Positions 32,480 through 44,115 of a DNA stretch of 64,000 bases are shown here, one piece after another. Origin of the DNA: Armillaria gallica (Eukaryota > Basidiomycota > Agaricomycetes > Agaricales > Physalacriaceae); assembly GCA_037576215.1 (NCBI GenBank), contig JBANDB010000008.1, positions 3,906,001-3,970,000 of the forward strand, read 5' to 3'. How positions within the stretch are numbered: position 1 is the stretch's first letter; each line of letters opens with the position of its first letter. The notes beneath the pieces are model-generated. The model had not been told where the DNA came from, searched no databases, and worked only from the letters and a program-made list of their open reading frames with translations. The position numbers and the translations under genes are program-made.

Positions 32480-32819
32480 TTTTTACATATACTCTCCGCT
32501 TTTTTTTCTCTTGCAAGGGCAAGGCCAGTGAGTAGTTGCCGAGGACCCCATTTTTTAAATATGAATCTTCTGAACTACGTACACTCTCCTGTCATGGCTA
32601 CAGTATTTCTCGAACGAAATTTGTGTTAGGTAAAGGTTTGAGAGAGCCAGTGTTGAGTGAGAATTCTGAAAGTTCTATGTACATACATTTATCGGGATTT
32701 TAATAATGGATGTGTGGACCTGGTTGACACCAGAAGTATGCAGGGTTGCTTCCTTGGCAGCGTGTTTATTGGAGTATGTGAGAGTCAGGTCTAGAAGTGG
32801 CATTAATCCTTTACAAGTT

Positions 32820-32931
32820 TTTATTGAAGTACTACACCGCATGCATGTTTATTGAAGTACTACACCACACACATGTTTATTGAAGTACTACACCACACAC
32901 ATGTTTATTGAAGTACTACACCGCATGTTGA
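32820..32931 (+). repeat. Four tandem 28-bp repeats
   Basis: Units beginning TTTATTGAAGTACTACACC start at 32820, 32848, 32876 and 32904. The only variation is in the CGCATGC/ACACACA end of each unit. Confidence 0.9.
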
Positions 32932-32946
32932 TTGGAGCACATGGAA

Positions 32947-33574
32947 TTACGTAGAACTGAGCCTTGACATTTCGGCCATAAGGCGCTCGCTATGCGGTGG
33001 ATAATCCTCAGGGTGGCAGAGACAACGTCGTTGCCGTGGTCGTTCCAGCATAGCATTGATATCCTGAGCATAGAGGTCCATGAAATCCCTGACAAGCATG
33101 AGTCATGGATTTGTCAGTGATAAGCATGTATGTACTTACATAGACTGCTGCATTTCAGACTTGTATTGTAACTGTGCTCGGTGTCTCAAACACGGTTAGC
33201 ATTGCATATACTATTGAGGTAAATGAGCTTACCTTTGGCGGTAAGTATCCTGTGCTACCTTATTGCGTGCGCATATAATAGCCTGCTCTTCTGGCTTCAA
33301 AAGCTTGGTGGCTTCGCATTTTCTATAAGCTACTGAGCATTAATGAGTAGAATAGAGAGATAGAAAACTCACGCTCGCATACGTTCAACTGCCTTTTGTC
33401 GCCTCACCTCACGATGTAAAGTATCGTATTGTCTTTCATATTTTCACTGAAGCTCACGCCGAGCTCGCCATGCCTGCTCAGCCTCCTGAGCTTCAGAAGA
33501 GTTGTATGCATCTGTGTCTGCAAGAACACCGTTAGACTTGCAAGGTTAGATGAAAGCTTGAACGTACCAGACAT
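32947..33574 (-). pseudogene. Small coiled-coil KDZ-cargo gene, one stop
   Basis: Reading down from 33574, short exons join to about 145 residues: MSDTDAYNSSEAQEAEQAW, then RRQKAVERMRAKCEATKLLK, AQDTYRQRHRAQLQYKSEM, and a final exon DINAMLERPRQRRCLCHPED ... MSRLSST. The protein is almost wholly charged and helical, likely a coiled coil, with a Cys/His-containing patch RRCLCHPEDYPPH near the end. No named family was recognised. An in-frame TGA at 33444-33446 lies between two charged blocks where CGA (Arg) would fit. It lies just upstream of the dioxygenase terminus on the same strand. Confidence 0.55.
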
Positions 33575-33936
33575 TTTCAGATGGTGGTTGCTATCTAAGA
33601 TTATTGGTCCAGTCATGCAGATAATTATAAGCGAGTTTCCCAGTTGAATATATCGAAACCTTGACAGAGGGCATTTGCTAGATAAAATGTATGCAAGAAT
33701 ATTCTATCTATTGGCTGAAGCATGATACAATTTTTTATAGAATTTTCTTCCCAAGATAACTGCTACTATGAATTAATAAAGGTAGGATAAGACTGACTTA
33801 TTTAAAGTTCCGGTTCGATCACAACACCATCCTCTCCATACACCAGATTACTACTCAAGCACAATGCCATGGTTCGAAAAAATACACATTTATTGAAGAC
33901 TCAAATTGTACCATACTGCGATAACGGGTTGTATTT

Positions 33937-35733
33937 TTAAATGTGCCCTAAATACAATAACCCTTCCTCCCATATCTTCTCTCTTCTGCGCTCACCAGCA
34001 ATACTCTCAATCCATGAGCCTCACTCCTCTAAATCCTTGTCTGAACGATAACCGTTATCCACCCATCGAAAAAGGCCTGCAGCAGAGTATTGAGTAAACG
34101 AGTAGCAAGTTTCACCTTTGAAAGGTTAGTAAATAGCAAACATGCAAGACAATGAAAAGTGTACCTTTGTGAATAGGAACATTGGAATGCTCAAGGAGAG
34201 CAGACAGAATGATAATGAGTGATCCTGAAGGAAACTCAATGACTAACTTTAAATCCTACAGAACAAGGTGATCGCCCTTCATGTGATTAAAATCACCGAT
34301 GGCGAAGATAGGGCAAGCACCTGGTCCAAGGTTAAAATGGTCACAATGACGACAGGTTGATACACCACCAACATTGATGGTGCATGCTGCAAAAACGCTC
34401 CGTTCACGATCAAAAATGTGTGACAGATAAGGGTGCATCGCTGTAAGGTCATTGAGCAGGTGCTGGTAGCATTTCCAAAGCTCTGGATGAACGGCAGCAA
34501 AGGCCTCTGTACATGGTTAAGTATGATACATGGCCAATATGAAGTATACATACTATTAATGAACTGTACAACATGCTGTACTGCCCAGTTTGAAAGGAGC
34601 TCATCGATGACCGTCTCATTGTTCACAGTGTTGCACAGATTTCCAGGTCTTGTCTGTCCCCCACCGAAGGAAATTCCTGCCACCACAAATCCAAAATCAC
34701 CATGTCGGTGATGGGTATGTGCCGCGTTCAGTGAGAGACGTTGCTCTGCTCTCTCAAAGGCTTTCAACATCTCTCTGCTGATTTCCTCAAATTCTTCAGA
34801 GTGTCCTGCAATGTAGACGATGACACGGCCTTTGTTGTCAATGATACAGAGGGGCTTTCTGCATTTAATTTAGCAAAGCAAGGGATAAAATGTAAGTATA
34901 CGCACCGTCCACCACAGCTAACCAAATTCATATTGTAGTCCTTCAACAACTCTTCCAACATATACTCCTGAGCCTCTCTCTTTGATGGATCCCGCAGGCC
35001 CGTATACTCTCATCAACATGCAGGCTCAAACGTCGTGGTTAGCACCAAGGACATGGCAATGTGCTTCAACACAACCTGTTTCACTGGGAGCCCCGTACGT
35101 TCTTGGAATTGGCGGCGAGCCTCACGATGTATTGTGCAAAACTTTTGATGTGTCTTGAAATTCTTGCGCTGTCGACCATGAAGATGTTCAGGTGTGCTGT
35201 TCTGGTTCTTTGAGAGTTGTGGTGGTGAGGGCCTTGATGCTGAGGGCTTCAGGACGTCCAGACAGGGAGGAATGAGCATTAGATCAACCTCTGAAGCCCG
35301 TTCGACCATGGGATGCGGCAGTGAAAGAGCGAGGTCATTGATATCAAGGTCAACCATGTATTCCTCGATATCCTCCCATCGCCGGAAGACTGAGCCGGAG
35401 CGTGTCATACCTACATCAATTGATGTATCAGTAAATTGTACATGGCTCGCTGCTCCAAAGTCAGAGATGCAGGCTGTGCAGTCATTGCAATGCATGGCTG
35501 CCCCAGGGTCGGGAATGCCAGGCTGAGCAAGCGAGAGGATGGATGGTAACTCACCATAACCTTCCATCAATATCAAGGAGGAGTGGGGAGGAAGGTGTGG
35601 CATTCATCTGGCGGTACTTGTGAGGAGCAATGTTGTGGGAACAAGGGAGTCCAACGGAAGGAATGCGGAAAGCTGTGTTATGCATAACCGGGCCGAGATA
35701 CACATGTGAACGATCACATGGCTCTGACACCAT
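33937..35733 (-). pseudogene. TET/JBP-like 2-oxoglutarate/Fe(II) dioxygenase
   Basis: The C-terminal half matches the fungal TET/JBP family that oxidises 5-methylcytosine. GISFGGGQTRPGNLCN is at about 34640, NVGGVSTCRHCDHFN at about 34350, then FAIGDFN, LVIEFPSGS, LEHSNVP at about 34190, and YSFTQYSAAGLFRW in the last exon. Iron ligands His (34346-34348), Asp (34340-34342) and the distal His (34187-34189) are present. The upstream half is basic and poorly conserved (FKTHQKFCTIHREARRQF). Introns include 35098-35009 and an unusually short 32-base candidate at 35554-35523. Lesions: a one-base shift near 35408, TAG at 34256-34258 in place of the expected Trp, and TGA at 34021-34023, after which the frame continues to TAA at 33937. 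The gene is head-to-head with the transposase, 35 bp between first ATGs. Family confidence is high and activity unlikely. Confidence 0.85.
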
Positions 35734-35768
35734 TCTCGCAGTATTGTTCGAAGTTCATTGTGATCACT

Positions 35769-38700
35769 ATGCCTCCAGCGCATGCCCCACGTACAGGCAG
35801 TAATTCACATGCCATACGAGCCACCTCATCTTCATCTCATGTTCGAATGAGTGTTGACTCACAGGGATCCAAGATGAAGTCTTCAACTCAAAATCGTTGT
35901 ACGGTCCTGAAACAAAAAGCTGTAAATTTGCAAAAATATAAGAGCCTTCAGCAAGGTAATGTTCAAAGGCTCTCATTAAATTTAGTAAATGTTTCTGATT
36001 TCTTTTCTAAGATCTCACTCCAGACCAGGCTCAGTGCCTACACAATATTCATACACAGCTTTTCAATCCCGATGATGACGATCCTACCTGGGAAACACAA
36101 ACCCAGATAACCGAAAGTCAAATTGGGATGGATCGTGGATGTCTTGAAGCTGTCTTGGCAGGGCATGAAGCCCTGGATATTAGCCATGCTGGTGGAGAGT
36201 TGAAGGACATCTGGAATCAACTTTACAATGGTATTACACGCTTGGAAATTGCACTGGAACAGAATTTACTGTATGTTGATTGCATCACAGTAACTGTTCA
36301 GTTGATAATCTATTATTAGGCATCACGACACCCGAACTAGGAGAAGCCGTATGCAAAACCAAAGTGATGCATTTGATGCAGTCATGGAACCTCTGACAAG
36401 TGCCTACATGACATGGAATCTTGAAAGGCCTGAGGAAGGTCGAGTTACAATTGAACAAGGGCCAGCTCCATCGAGTAGGAAGACTAGGGATAGGAGGGTC
36501 ATGCGTGTTTTAGATGTATTCCATCTGTCTCTGTTTATTGTGTTCTGTTCTATCTTCTTATTGAATTCCAGGCTGTTTTTATACTACCATGCAGGAATTC
36601 AATGCTGTTGACTGCATTCCAGCTGTTCTTATGAGGCAGGGTGTAATCCTGTGCACCCCATATTACCCCGAGTTACTGGTATCGGTCCGAACCATGGAAG
36701 TATTTCATAATGCCCACCTCCGATGTCCCCGATTGTCTCTTCAAGCATTTCTTTGCATACTATGTGATTTGAATAGTATTGCATATCAGCCATACATGCA
36801 TCAACAATTCACCATATGTTACGATCTCTACCTTGCGATTCTCAAGAGAGTGGAGCACCATATCAAACAATCATTATGTCGTGATGCTGCCGATTATCGC
36901 CTTCGGAATGCCTGCCCTGCATGCACACTTGTTTTTCAGGATGAGCCAGGACAGCCAGTCCACCCACATTATTGCATGGACAGAAACAATTCCCTCAAGA
37001 GACTCCAGAGGTTGGGCGATGAAAATCAGGAGGGACTATCTACCCTCAGTCAAGAAAGAATGGATAGCTGTGATGGACAGGAGGACTATTTCTTATCCCA
37101 AAACGAGGTAGATGCATGGTCCAAAGATGCTATTGGCAAGTCGATCGTGACAGATCCAAGGGATATGGATGGAAATCCATGTGCAGACCGATGGGTAAAT
37201 ATGAAGAATGACATGAACTCGAGCATGTGGGGGGTCTTCGAGGAGACTGGGATTTTTGTTTCTCTTTGCAGGCATGGATTCCTTTTACTGGCTACAGATA
37301 TGGTGCAAAGCGGAGAACTGTAAGCCCTATCTTCAGCCTCCATGTATTTTTATTGATACCCTTTTAGTGCCAAATACCCATTGGCAATTGCTGATAAGAT
37401 CATCAAAGGGATCAGCCGAGATTTAACATGTGGCTATGACATAGGCTGCAAATTTGGCATGACAATTGCAAAGTCTCCATTAGGCAGTTTAGCCACCAAG
37501 CAAAACCACACCACTGTAGTTGGTGCATTTCATGGCCATGCTCATTGTCGGATCTGTCAAATTTGCAACCTGCCATTGTACATGGATGAACAAGGACTGA
37601 CTGATCATGAGGAGTGCGAGCGGTACTTTGCTGAGTCAAATGCTCTAGCATCTAGTACACACTATGCCAGTCGCTTTCACCGCATGCAAGCTATTGTCCA
37701 GTGGATGAAGCGTAAAGATCATGTTGATACCTACTCAAGACTCAGTAAGCAAATCCGCTCTATTACCTTGTTTAATAAATTTTTGATTATCTTTATCAGG
37801 TAAATTTCTGTGCGATAACTATCAACAAGCTCTCTCAATTGTGGCAACAATCCCCACATTGCAGGACACGATGATAAAATTGAATATTCTGAGTATCAAA
37901 TACTTTCATCAGTGGCTGGCTGATGAGCTGGCCTATCTGAAGAGTCAGGAGCAAGATCCACCAGAGGAGACACTGGAGATGGAATACTACACCCGACTAG
38001 TGGCATACTATCGCATTGAGTATGTACTAGTCTCCTTCATACTGATCTGTTATTAATGCTTTGTATAGAAATGACATCTGCAAGATGAAAGATACATGGA
38101 TAAACAATAATGCTATGAATATCAGTGAGCGAGACAACACCACATGGATTGAAACAGCTCAACGTCAGCTCCTGGAGAAGCAAGACAAGGCTCTTGAGCA
38201 TGTTCAGGACATGGAGTGTGTCATGAACATATCAATGCAGTGGACTATAGGATCCAAGAAGTGGGCCGAAGTTGAGAAATTGGTGACAACAAGGGTCTAC
38301 CATCAGTGTCTTGATCGTTTGGAAGGTGGCTTAGTATCGCGACTTTTTGAATTAACCAAAATGAACAGATCAGGTACAGGTAAGCGAAGTTACTGGTATT
38401 CAGGGTTAATATACTGATAAAAAGTCTAGGCTACAAGGCACGCAGACACATTGGAAAGGCTCTTAAAGTCCGGTCTCATGCTATTCGAGGCCTTATTGAT
38501 CACTATAATGCCGCAGCAAAAGCCCTTGATCCACCTCAAGAAATGCTAAAATGGGAGAGTGTCATCGAGTACACTTTCCTATCAGAGTTTGACCTACTGC
38601 GGGACACTAGGGAGGACATTCGCAGAAAACCATGGGCTAATAGCGCTGTCTGGGAAGCGAGTGATGCCTACTTCCAAATCCTACATGCTCAAGAAGAAAT

Positions 38701-39094
38701 TCACCAGCTAAATATCGAAATCTGCCGAGTGATAACAAAAATCAAGGCTGAAGATACATACCTTCGACAAGCAGTAGATCAACTTAAGGAGCAAGATCCT
38801 CTTCTGTCATACCAGGTTGAGAAGTACCATCTTGAACATGCACGATTCGATGTTATCCATATGAGGTGTTTTCATGCTCTTGCCCGGCATCCTTCGTTTT
38901 CTGGAAGTATGAAACCAGGCGAGGTAGCAGACAATCAGCAATGAGAGGAGCTGGGGTTATCATTCTTGGATGCCACTACGGAGTACTATGAAGGTGATGC
39001 TAATGATAGTGAGGATGATGAAGAGTGTGAGGAGGTGACAGAAACTCAGAGACAGCAGGATATTGAAAGTATCATGGCAGCTTTCTTATCTTAG
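35769..39094 (+). pseudogene. KDZ transposase, one premature stop
   Basis: Eight exons (35769-35955, 36012-36270, 36320-36504, 36572-37319, 37368-37744, 37800-38019, 38069-38379, 38430-39094) join exactly in frame to 983 codons. Family landmarks are NACPACTLVF and YCMDRNNSLKR at about 36910-37005, WGVFEETGIFVSLCRHGFLL at about 37225-37285, SGELAKYPLAIADK across an intron, and the C-terminal helical segment. KDZ transposases have an RNase H-like core that cuts and joins the transposon ends. The only lesion is TGA at 38942-38944, about 50 codons before the normal end, where CGA would restore Arg in NQQ-x-EELG. The acidic C-terminal tail after it (EDDEECEEVTE) is still open, so loss was recent. 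A product lacking only that tail could even be functional. Confidence 0.88.
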
Positions 39095-39113
39095 ATATTC
39101 ATCCCATATTGAA

Positions 39114-39587
39114 AGAATTTAATTCGATTTTATTGCAATTTTTGCGATTTTATTTAGTGAAGAGATGCGAAGGCAATGGCAATGACGTCAAACGCTTGCA
39201 TGAAGCAACGAGCATTGGACGTCATAGGCTGCCGAACTCTCCGGCATGTCGGCCATGTCGGCAGGTGCCCTTAGGACACGGGATGACATAGTCATGACAT
39301 CATATTAGCGAGTCACTCCGAATCTCACCATGGTTTGCCAAATTGGGATGTATCAGGTACGGGAGGTGGGGCGCACGTCGCTCGGGCGGGGGGATATCAC
39401 CGACATACGTCAGCAGTAGCAGCTTATGTTATCCCGCACAGTGACGGGCACAAGGGAGGTATAATATTCGACCTTTATCCCGGTTTTATTGCAGTACCGT
39501 GATTTTACTAAATTTCATGATAATTATAGGTTTGATCCGGGTGTCAGAACCGTGTTAATTTACATGTGTTACTGGGCTATATAGGTG
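39114..39587 (-). repeat. Right terminal inverted repeat of KDZ element
   Basis: Uninterrupted copy of the inverted repeat, reverse complement of the left one. It begins about 20 bp after the transposase stop and ends CTGGGCTATATAGGTG. It preserves the pre-insertion site of the hAT-like element found in the left copy. Confidence 0.88.
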
Positions 39588-39595
39588 GTCCCTCT
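39588..39595. repeat. Target-site duplication of KDZ element, right
   Basis: GTCCCTCT, identical to 17253-17260. Confidence 0.85.
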
Positions 39596-40620
39596 ACATT
39601 AGTGATGGACGACTCTGAGTTTTCGATTAAAGCCAAAATCCGATGTCACTGAGATTCCCGGCATCTTCGGAAATTTTCCGTGGCCTTGTTCCCATTGCAG
39701 AGTTGCACCTGAAGGGACCGTCCGTAAGAAGTGGGTTGCTGTGTGTACTTACTATGATTCTCTGTGGCATGCTGTGATGGCAGACCGGAGAAAGTGCTTG
39801 AACCATCCGTAAGCCGTGGCTTCGCCCCGATGATGATGCAACCGAGATCAAATGATCGGAGCTAGTCGAGTTACACACAAATGAAAGAGATCGAGTTCAA
39901 GTGCAGGAAAGTGAGATTCGAGAATACAGGCAGCGCTGCAGAATGAAGTGGGGGCATGCCGTACTAGCCAAGATACTGGCGAGCGAAAAGAAGATATGCC
40001 AGGCAACGAAAACAGGTGAACCTGTGGCGTGATGGCCAAGCGCCGCGGCAGCACTGAAGATCGATCGAAACCAAATCGAAACGAGATTCCTCCTTAAAAA
40101 CGGGCACTCTTGAGACGAACATGAGGGGGAACTATCGGGGATATGTAGGTAATCAGGAACGCCGGAAGCAAGAACCACAGCACTGTTTCTCTCTCTCTTT
40201 CTGCTACAGCCCATCTTCCCGTCCCCTACTGACACCGCCAGGTGACCACAATTGGGATTCAAGTACAATCAGTATATCCTCTCAGGCCAACAGACACGTA
40301 TCCCCCAAGAAAACCTATCATTCGCCCTACTATCGTCCTGATACAGTCACGACCTCAAGATAACCAAAGTCCATGGCATCATCGAAACGCGACCGTGTGA
40401 CCTGCTCTTTGCAAGAGTGTGTTTTTTAATAAACATTCAATTAATCTCCACAAAGTATCCTGTTTTATGATGTCGAGATGGCCGATCAGTACTTCAGTCA
40501 AACGGTAAACCTCCCCATCCTTCGTATATAATTTCTGACTTGTCCTTTTCTTCCAACCCTTGAATCGCTGCAAGCCTTTCGGGTCGAGGTACCTTCAGCC
40601 TTGAAGCTTGAAGCTTGACG
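39596..40620. other. Intergenic, no gene seen
   Basis: Only short ORFs on both strands, without recognisable domains. The last few hundred bases presumably contain the promoter of the gene at 40621. Confidence 0.45.
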
Positions 40621-41771
40621 ATGGAGCCCTCGTCTATCTTGTCGTTTTGTCTCGTTTTACTTCTTTCTCTCTCGACGTGCGCCCTCACGAACATCACGGT
40701 CGACGATACTAGCAGTATGATCAACTACAAGGGAATCTGGGATGCAAGCGACAGCCATACCTCCTCATTAGACTACGGGGGTAGCCATACATTAAGCAGC
40801 GACAGCTCTGCTTCAGCCACCTTCACATTTACCGGTGTGTCACGCCAGCGCTTAGTTCCATTCTCAACTTCTGACGCGCCTTTTCCCTTCTAAAAGGTGT
40901 TGCTGTATGTGTTCTATACCCCTTGTGGCCGTATCCAGTTAGCGTGATGATTACTGTTGACGGTGGGGTCAAGACGATCCTCAACCTCACAGATGCCGTA
41001 GCTTCGACCACAGAGCCTGGCGGTTCAGAATCATCACAGTCTTGTGTCCGGTGGTGCATGACTGGGTTGTCAAACTCAGAGCATGAAGCTGTTGTGACAA
41101 TGCCGCCTTCAGGTAGCTTGATAGTCGTGGATGCATTTAGGTGAGCGACTCAAAGCTTCTTCTCTGAGGCTTGATGTTTTACTCACCGCTCAAATAGTTA
41201 CACCGATGTTAACGTTCCCGAGACTACCACGTGTTCGACTGCCACAGCGTCTTCTGCTTCTGCGACCTCAACCGGCAGTAGTAATGTCGGTATGAACGGT
41301 TTGAGAAGCACTGTACTGTGTATCGCCCTTGGCGCTTCATTTAGTGGCGCCATCTTGCTGACAGCAATTATCCTCTTCTTGTTCCGTTACCGATGGCACC
41401 GAAACATGTCCACTTCACCGGTCACCAATTCAATGATCAACTTGCTCTCGCCTGACGATATCACGCCGACACCGTATTTAACACAACAACCCACAATCAT
41501 GATGCACGACCATACATGTTCCACCGACGCATATCCTGCACCTACACCTGCACATATCACAGAGACGCTCCCTACGTCCCCGCCGAAGTCGTATTCGCAC
41601 TCATTGAATCCGACCAATCCGGAGGAGAACATCCCAAGTTTAAACGGCCGCCATGATTTGCCATCACCAGCTGCTGGTGCCAACGCAAAATCGATACTCT
41701 CTCCCTCAGAGCAGACTCAGGCTGTAGGGGAAATGTTGCCTCCACCTTCATATAGTGAGAATTACGATTGA
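40621..41771 (+). CDS. Secretory-pathway single-pass membrane protein
   Basis: Exons 40621-40834, 40897-41140 and 41198-41771 give 343 residues. A signal peptide (SSILSFCLVLLLSLSTCA) is followed by an ectodomain starting ITVDDTSSMINYKGIWDAS. It has a jelly-roll-like pattern seen in a large agaricomycete family (LDYGGSHTLSS, FTFTGVAV across intron 1, PLWPYPVSV, DAFSYTDV across intron 2). A Ser/Thr-rich linker leads to the membrane segment ALGASFSGAILLTAIILFLF and a Pro-rich cytoplasmic tail ending PPPSYSENYD. The molecular role of the family is unknown; carbohydrate or surface sensing is only a guess. Splice sites are canonical and the frame is intact. Confidence 0.8.
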
Positions 41772-44115
41772 TGCTGTCGGTTACCACACACCTACCCGTT
41801 CTGATATTATCCTCCTTGACTACTTTTCTAATTTATCTTCAAGGCTGATTCGTTGTTAGATCCACTTATTTGTACAGACTTAACTATGCCAGACTACGTT
41901 AGGTACCAGTAGACTCGTCAGGAGGAATAGGGGGATAGAATCAATTCCTCCACAAAATGCGAAGACCGATTTTCCAGGCGCGGAAGGAATTCACTGACCC
42001 ATATCCTTGGGTTATGACTGCCTACCATAGAGTGTTGGCGGCGGTACATAACGCTGCAAGGTTCGACATACACTGGCTAAGGCGATCCTTTCGCAAGTAC
42101 CCTTAACGCGCTGATCATATTGTACTTGAGGGTAAGACGGTCTTCTTGACATGGCACCTGCATAGCAACCATTTCTTGAGATGTGGTCACAAGCAAAAAA
42201 AAAAGCACTACCAGGTTGACAGGGATTCAGCGTAGTCTTAGTAGCTAGCCGCACGCGAAGCGACACCCAATTAAATATTGCAGCCTCATTCATATCAGGC
42301 CAAGTAGATGAGAAGAACCGCCATGATATCGAGGACTTTCCCAGCACGGGCCGGGGTATTGCAAAATACTCCCAGTGGTATACATGTCACGTCCTGAGTG
42401 TCGCGTCCTTCAACTTATCCAACTTGAATTGGTAGAATCAATCTGGCCACAACTGTCATCCAATTTGCCTTCTTCTTTCCTACCACCTACAATGATTAAT
42501 GATGCCCCGACCGACCTTTTTCGCATCCTCCCGTACCAAGCCTGCAACAAAAGCCTCCTGGTTCTTGACCTCAAGCAAGGCCAACCTAGAAGAAAATCGA
42601 CGAGTTCCTCAGCGAAAGGCTGCGACGATTCCACAGCGAGGGGAAAGACGACCCGACGACGAAAGTGATAGGCTAGAGTGGAATGCAACCGATGGAGAGC
42701 CATTTGCGCCATCACGAACATCGAGAAATCGTCCAAGCAATAGTAGTGGGAGAGGCGTTACGTCATTGTGGACGCTGCCGCAGAAGAGATTTCCGAAGTC
42801 ACCCCGAGTACATCACAGATACTAGTTGACAAGAAGATTACCATGAACAACAAAATGATCCAATAAGTCTCGGGCCCTTGCCATCTTTTCTCGCTACTGG
42901 AAACGCGCCAGTTCAACGGACCACCTGAAACGTGTTCAACAATTCGGTCGATACACTTCCGGTCAAGGAATGAACATCATTGACCACTCACACGTGTTCA
43001 ATGGACCATGACGCGGACGTCTGATGAACCAGCGAGCCAATCGGAACCTGGCCTAGGCTTACTGCAAGAGTCTGCTATTCTTGTGTCTCGGTGCGGTTCC
43101 TGGCATTCGGTTAGGATCCCGTAAAAATAGCCGATATCCATCGAGACGTTAGGAGAAGACGGTGTTACCATTTCTTTCCAGGTCATGCATATCCGATCGT
43201 GCCTGCTACTGTCGACAATGATTCAAGTGAACAGAACGACTGGAGCTCTTGCTCGAATCCTGCAACACCAAATTGCTTTACCGCCTGGCCATTTGGTGCA
43301 AGTGTTGAATTTAGTCTTGGGCTCTCCAGAGAACAGTGATGCGCACTACCTATTTGAAAGTCGATTCCATGCTAAAGTCTTGGGGACATGACACACCATT
43401 GAAAATCCCACCCACTTAATGCTTGTCGTATCTGAGGCTCAAGATATGTATGTATATTACAGATCCATTACCTGACGGCAACACTAATTTCAGCTAATAG
43501 GGAGAGCATGTTTTCGGACTCACAAGTTTGTCACGATCCACACGAATCCCTCGTTTGCCCAGCGTGCACGAATCCTACCGTACCCCTTGACCATTAAAAC
43601 CGCAGCATATTTTCACTCAAGTTGGAGCACCCCTCCTCCATGGGACCATCAACCATCATCAGAACCGTACGTTTTTGTTTCTAGCCATCCCCACAGTGTC
43701 AATTCTTCTTGACAAAGAAGGATCAAATAGGCCGAAACCTGTCTTGTCTTTACATCGCTCACTCGGGGATTGAGCTACACATCAGCATCACCATACAACG
43801 AGAAAAGTCCGTGCTCCAACGTACCTATGATATGTCTCATGTGCTCCCATTTCGATCCGAACGCGCCAGCTATACGGAGGGACACAGAAAAAAAGCATAT
43901 GATTCAACGCATCTCCATCGGTACGAGCATCTACAAACAGTGAAAGACTATCATTGAAGAAGATTTACGATGACCACCGCAACATGAAAAAGGCTCCGGC
44001 CCATAAACACCAGGAAAAGAAGTGGGTCCCCTGCTCGCCTCAGAGGATCACAGTTCACGGATGTCACAGCTGTATGTTTGAAAATACGAATCAATTGAAT
44101 GACAACAATACATGA

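Larger units (their letters stand above)
17261..39587. mobile_element. Giant composite KDZ DNA transposon with TET/JBP cargo
   Basis: Ends are CACCTATATAGCCCAGTAAC and its reverse complement, flanked by the perfect 8-bp duplication GTCCCTCT. Terminal inverted repeats are about 480 bp. Inside are a KDZ (Kyakuja-Dileera-Zisupton) transposase on plus, a TET/JBP-like dioxygenase on minus, a split cargo gene, a small minus-strand gene and two possible small plus-strand genes. Nested insertions are hAT-like elements at 17329-18406 and 19071-19594 and a gypsy retrotransposon at 20800-29221. Subtracting these and their duplications leaves about 12.3 kb. Linkage of TET/JBP genes to KDZ transposons in agaricomycetes is established knowledge (Iyer and colleagues, 2014). 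The element is probably immobile now: transposase and dioxygenase carry premature stops and the left repeat is interrupted. Confidence 0.9.

Noticed and set aside
35013..35603. Continuous 196-codon minus ORF as the dioxygenase N-terminus without frameshift
   Set aside because: Its first third (MPHLPPHSSLILMEG) is less family-like than the alternative frame from 35733, which reads PTLGQPCIAMTAQPASLTLE; a one-base shift near 35408 explains both.
18972..39094. TGA read as a sense codon (altered genetic code)
   Set aside because: Clean TGA stops end host genes here (for example TAF11); the internal TGA codons cluster in the transposon and fit CpG decay.
17261..39587. Pezizomycete-type RIP
   Set aside because: RIP favours CpA; the changes seen here are in CpG, and the window is basidiomycete-like. 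CpG deamination explains them better.
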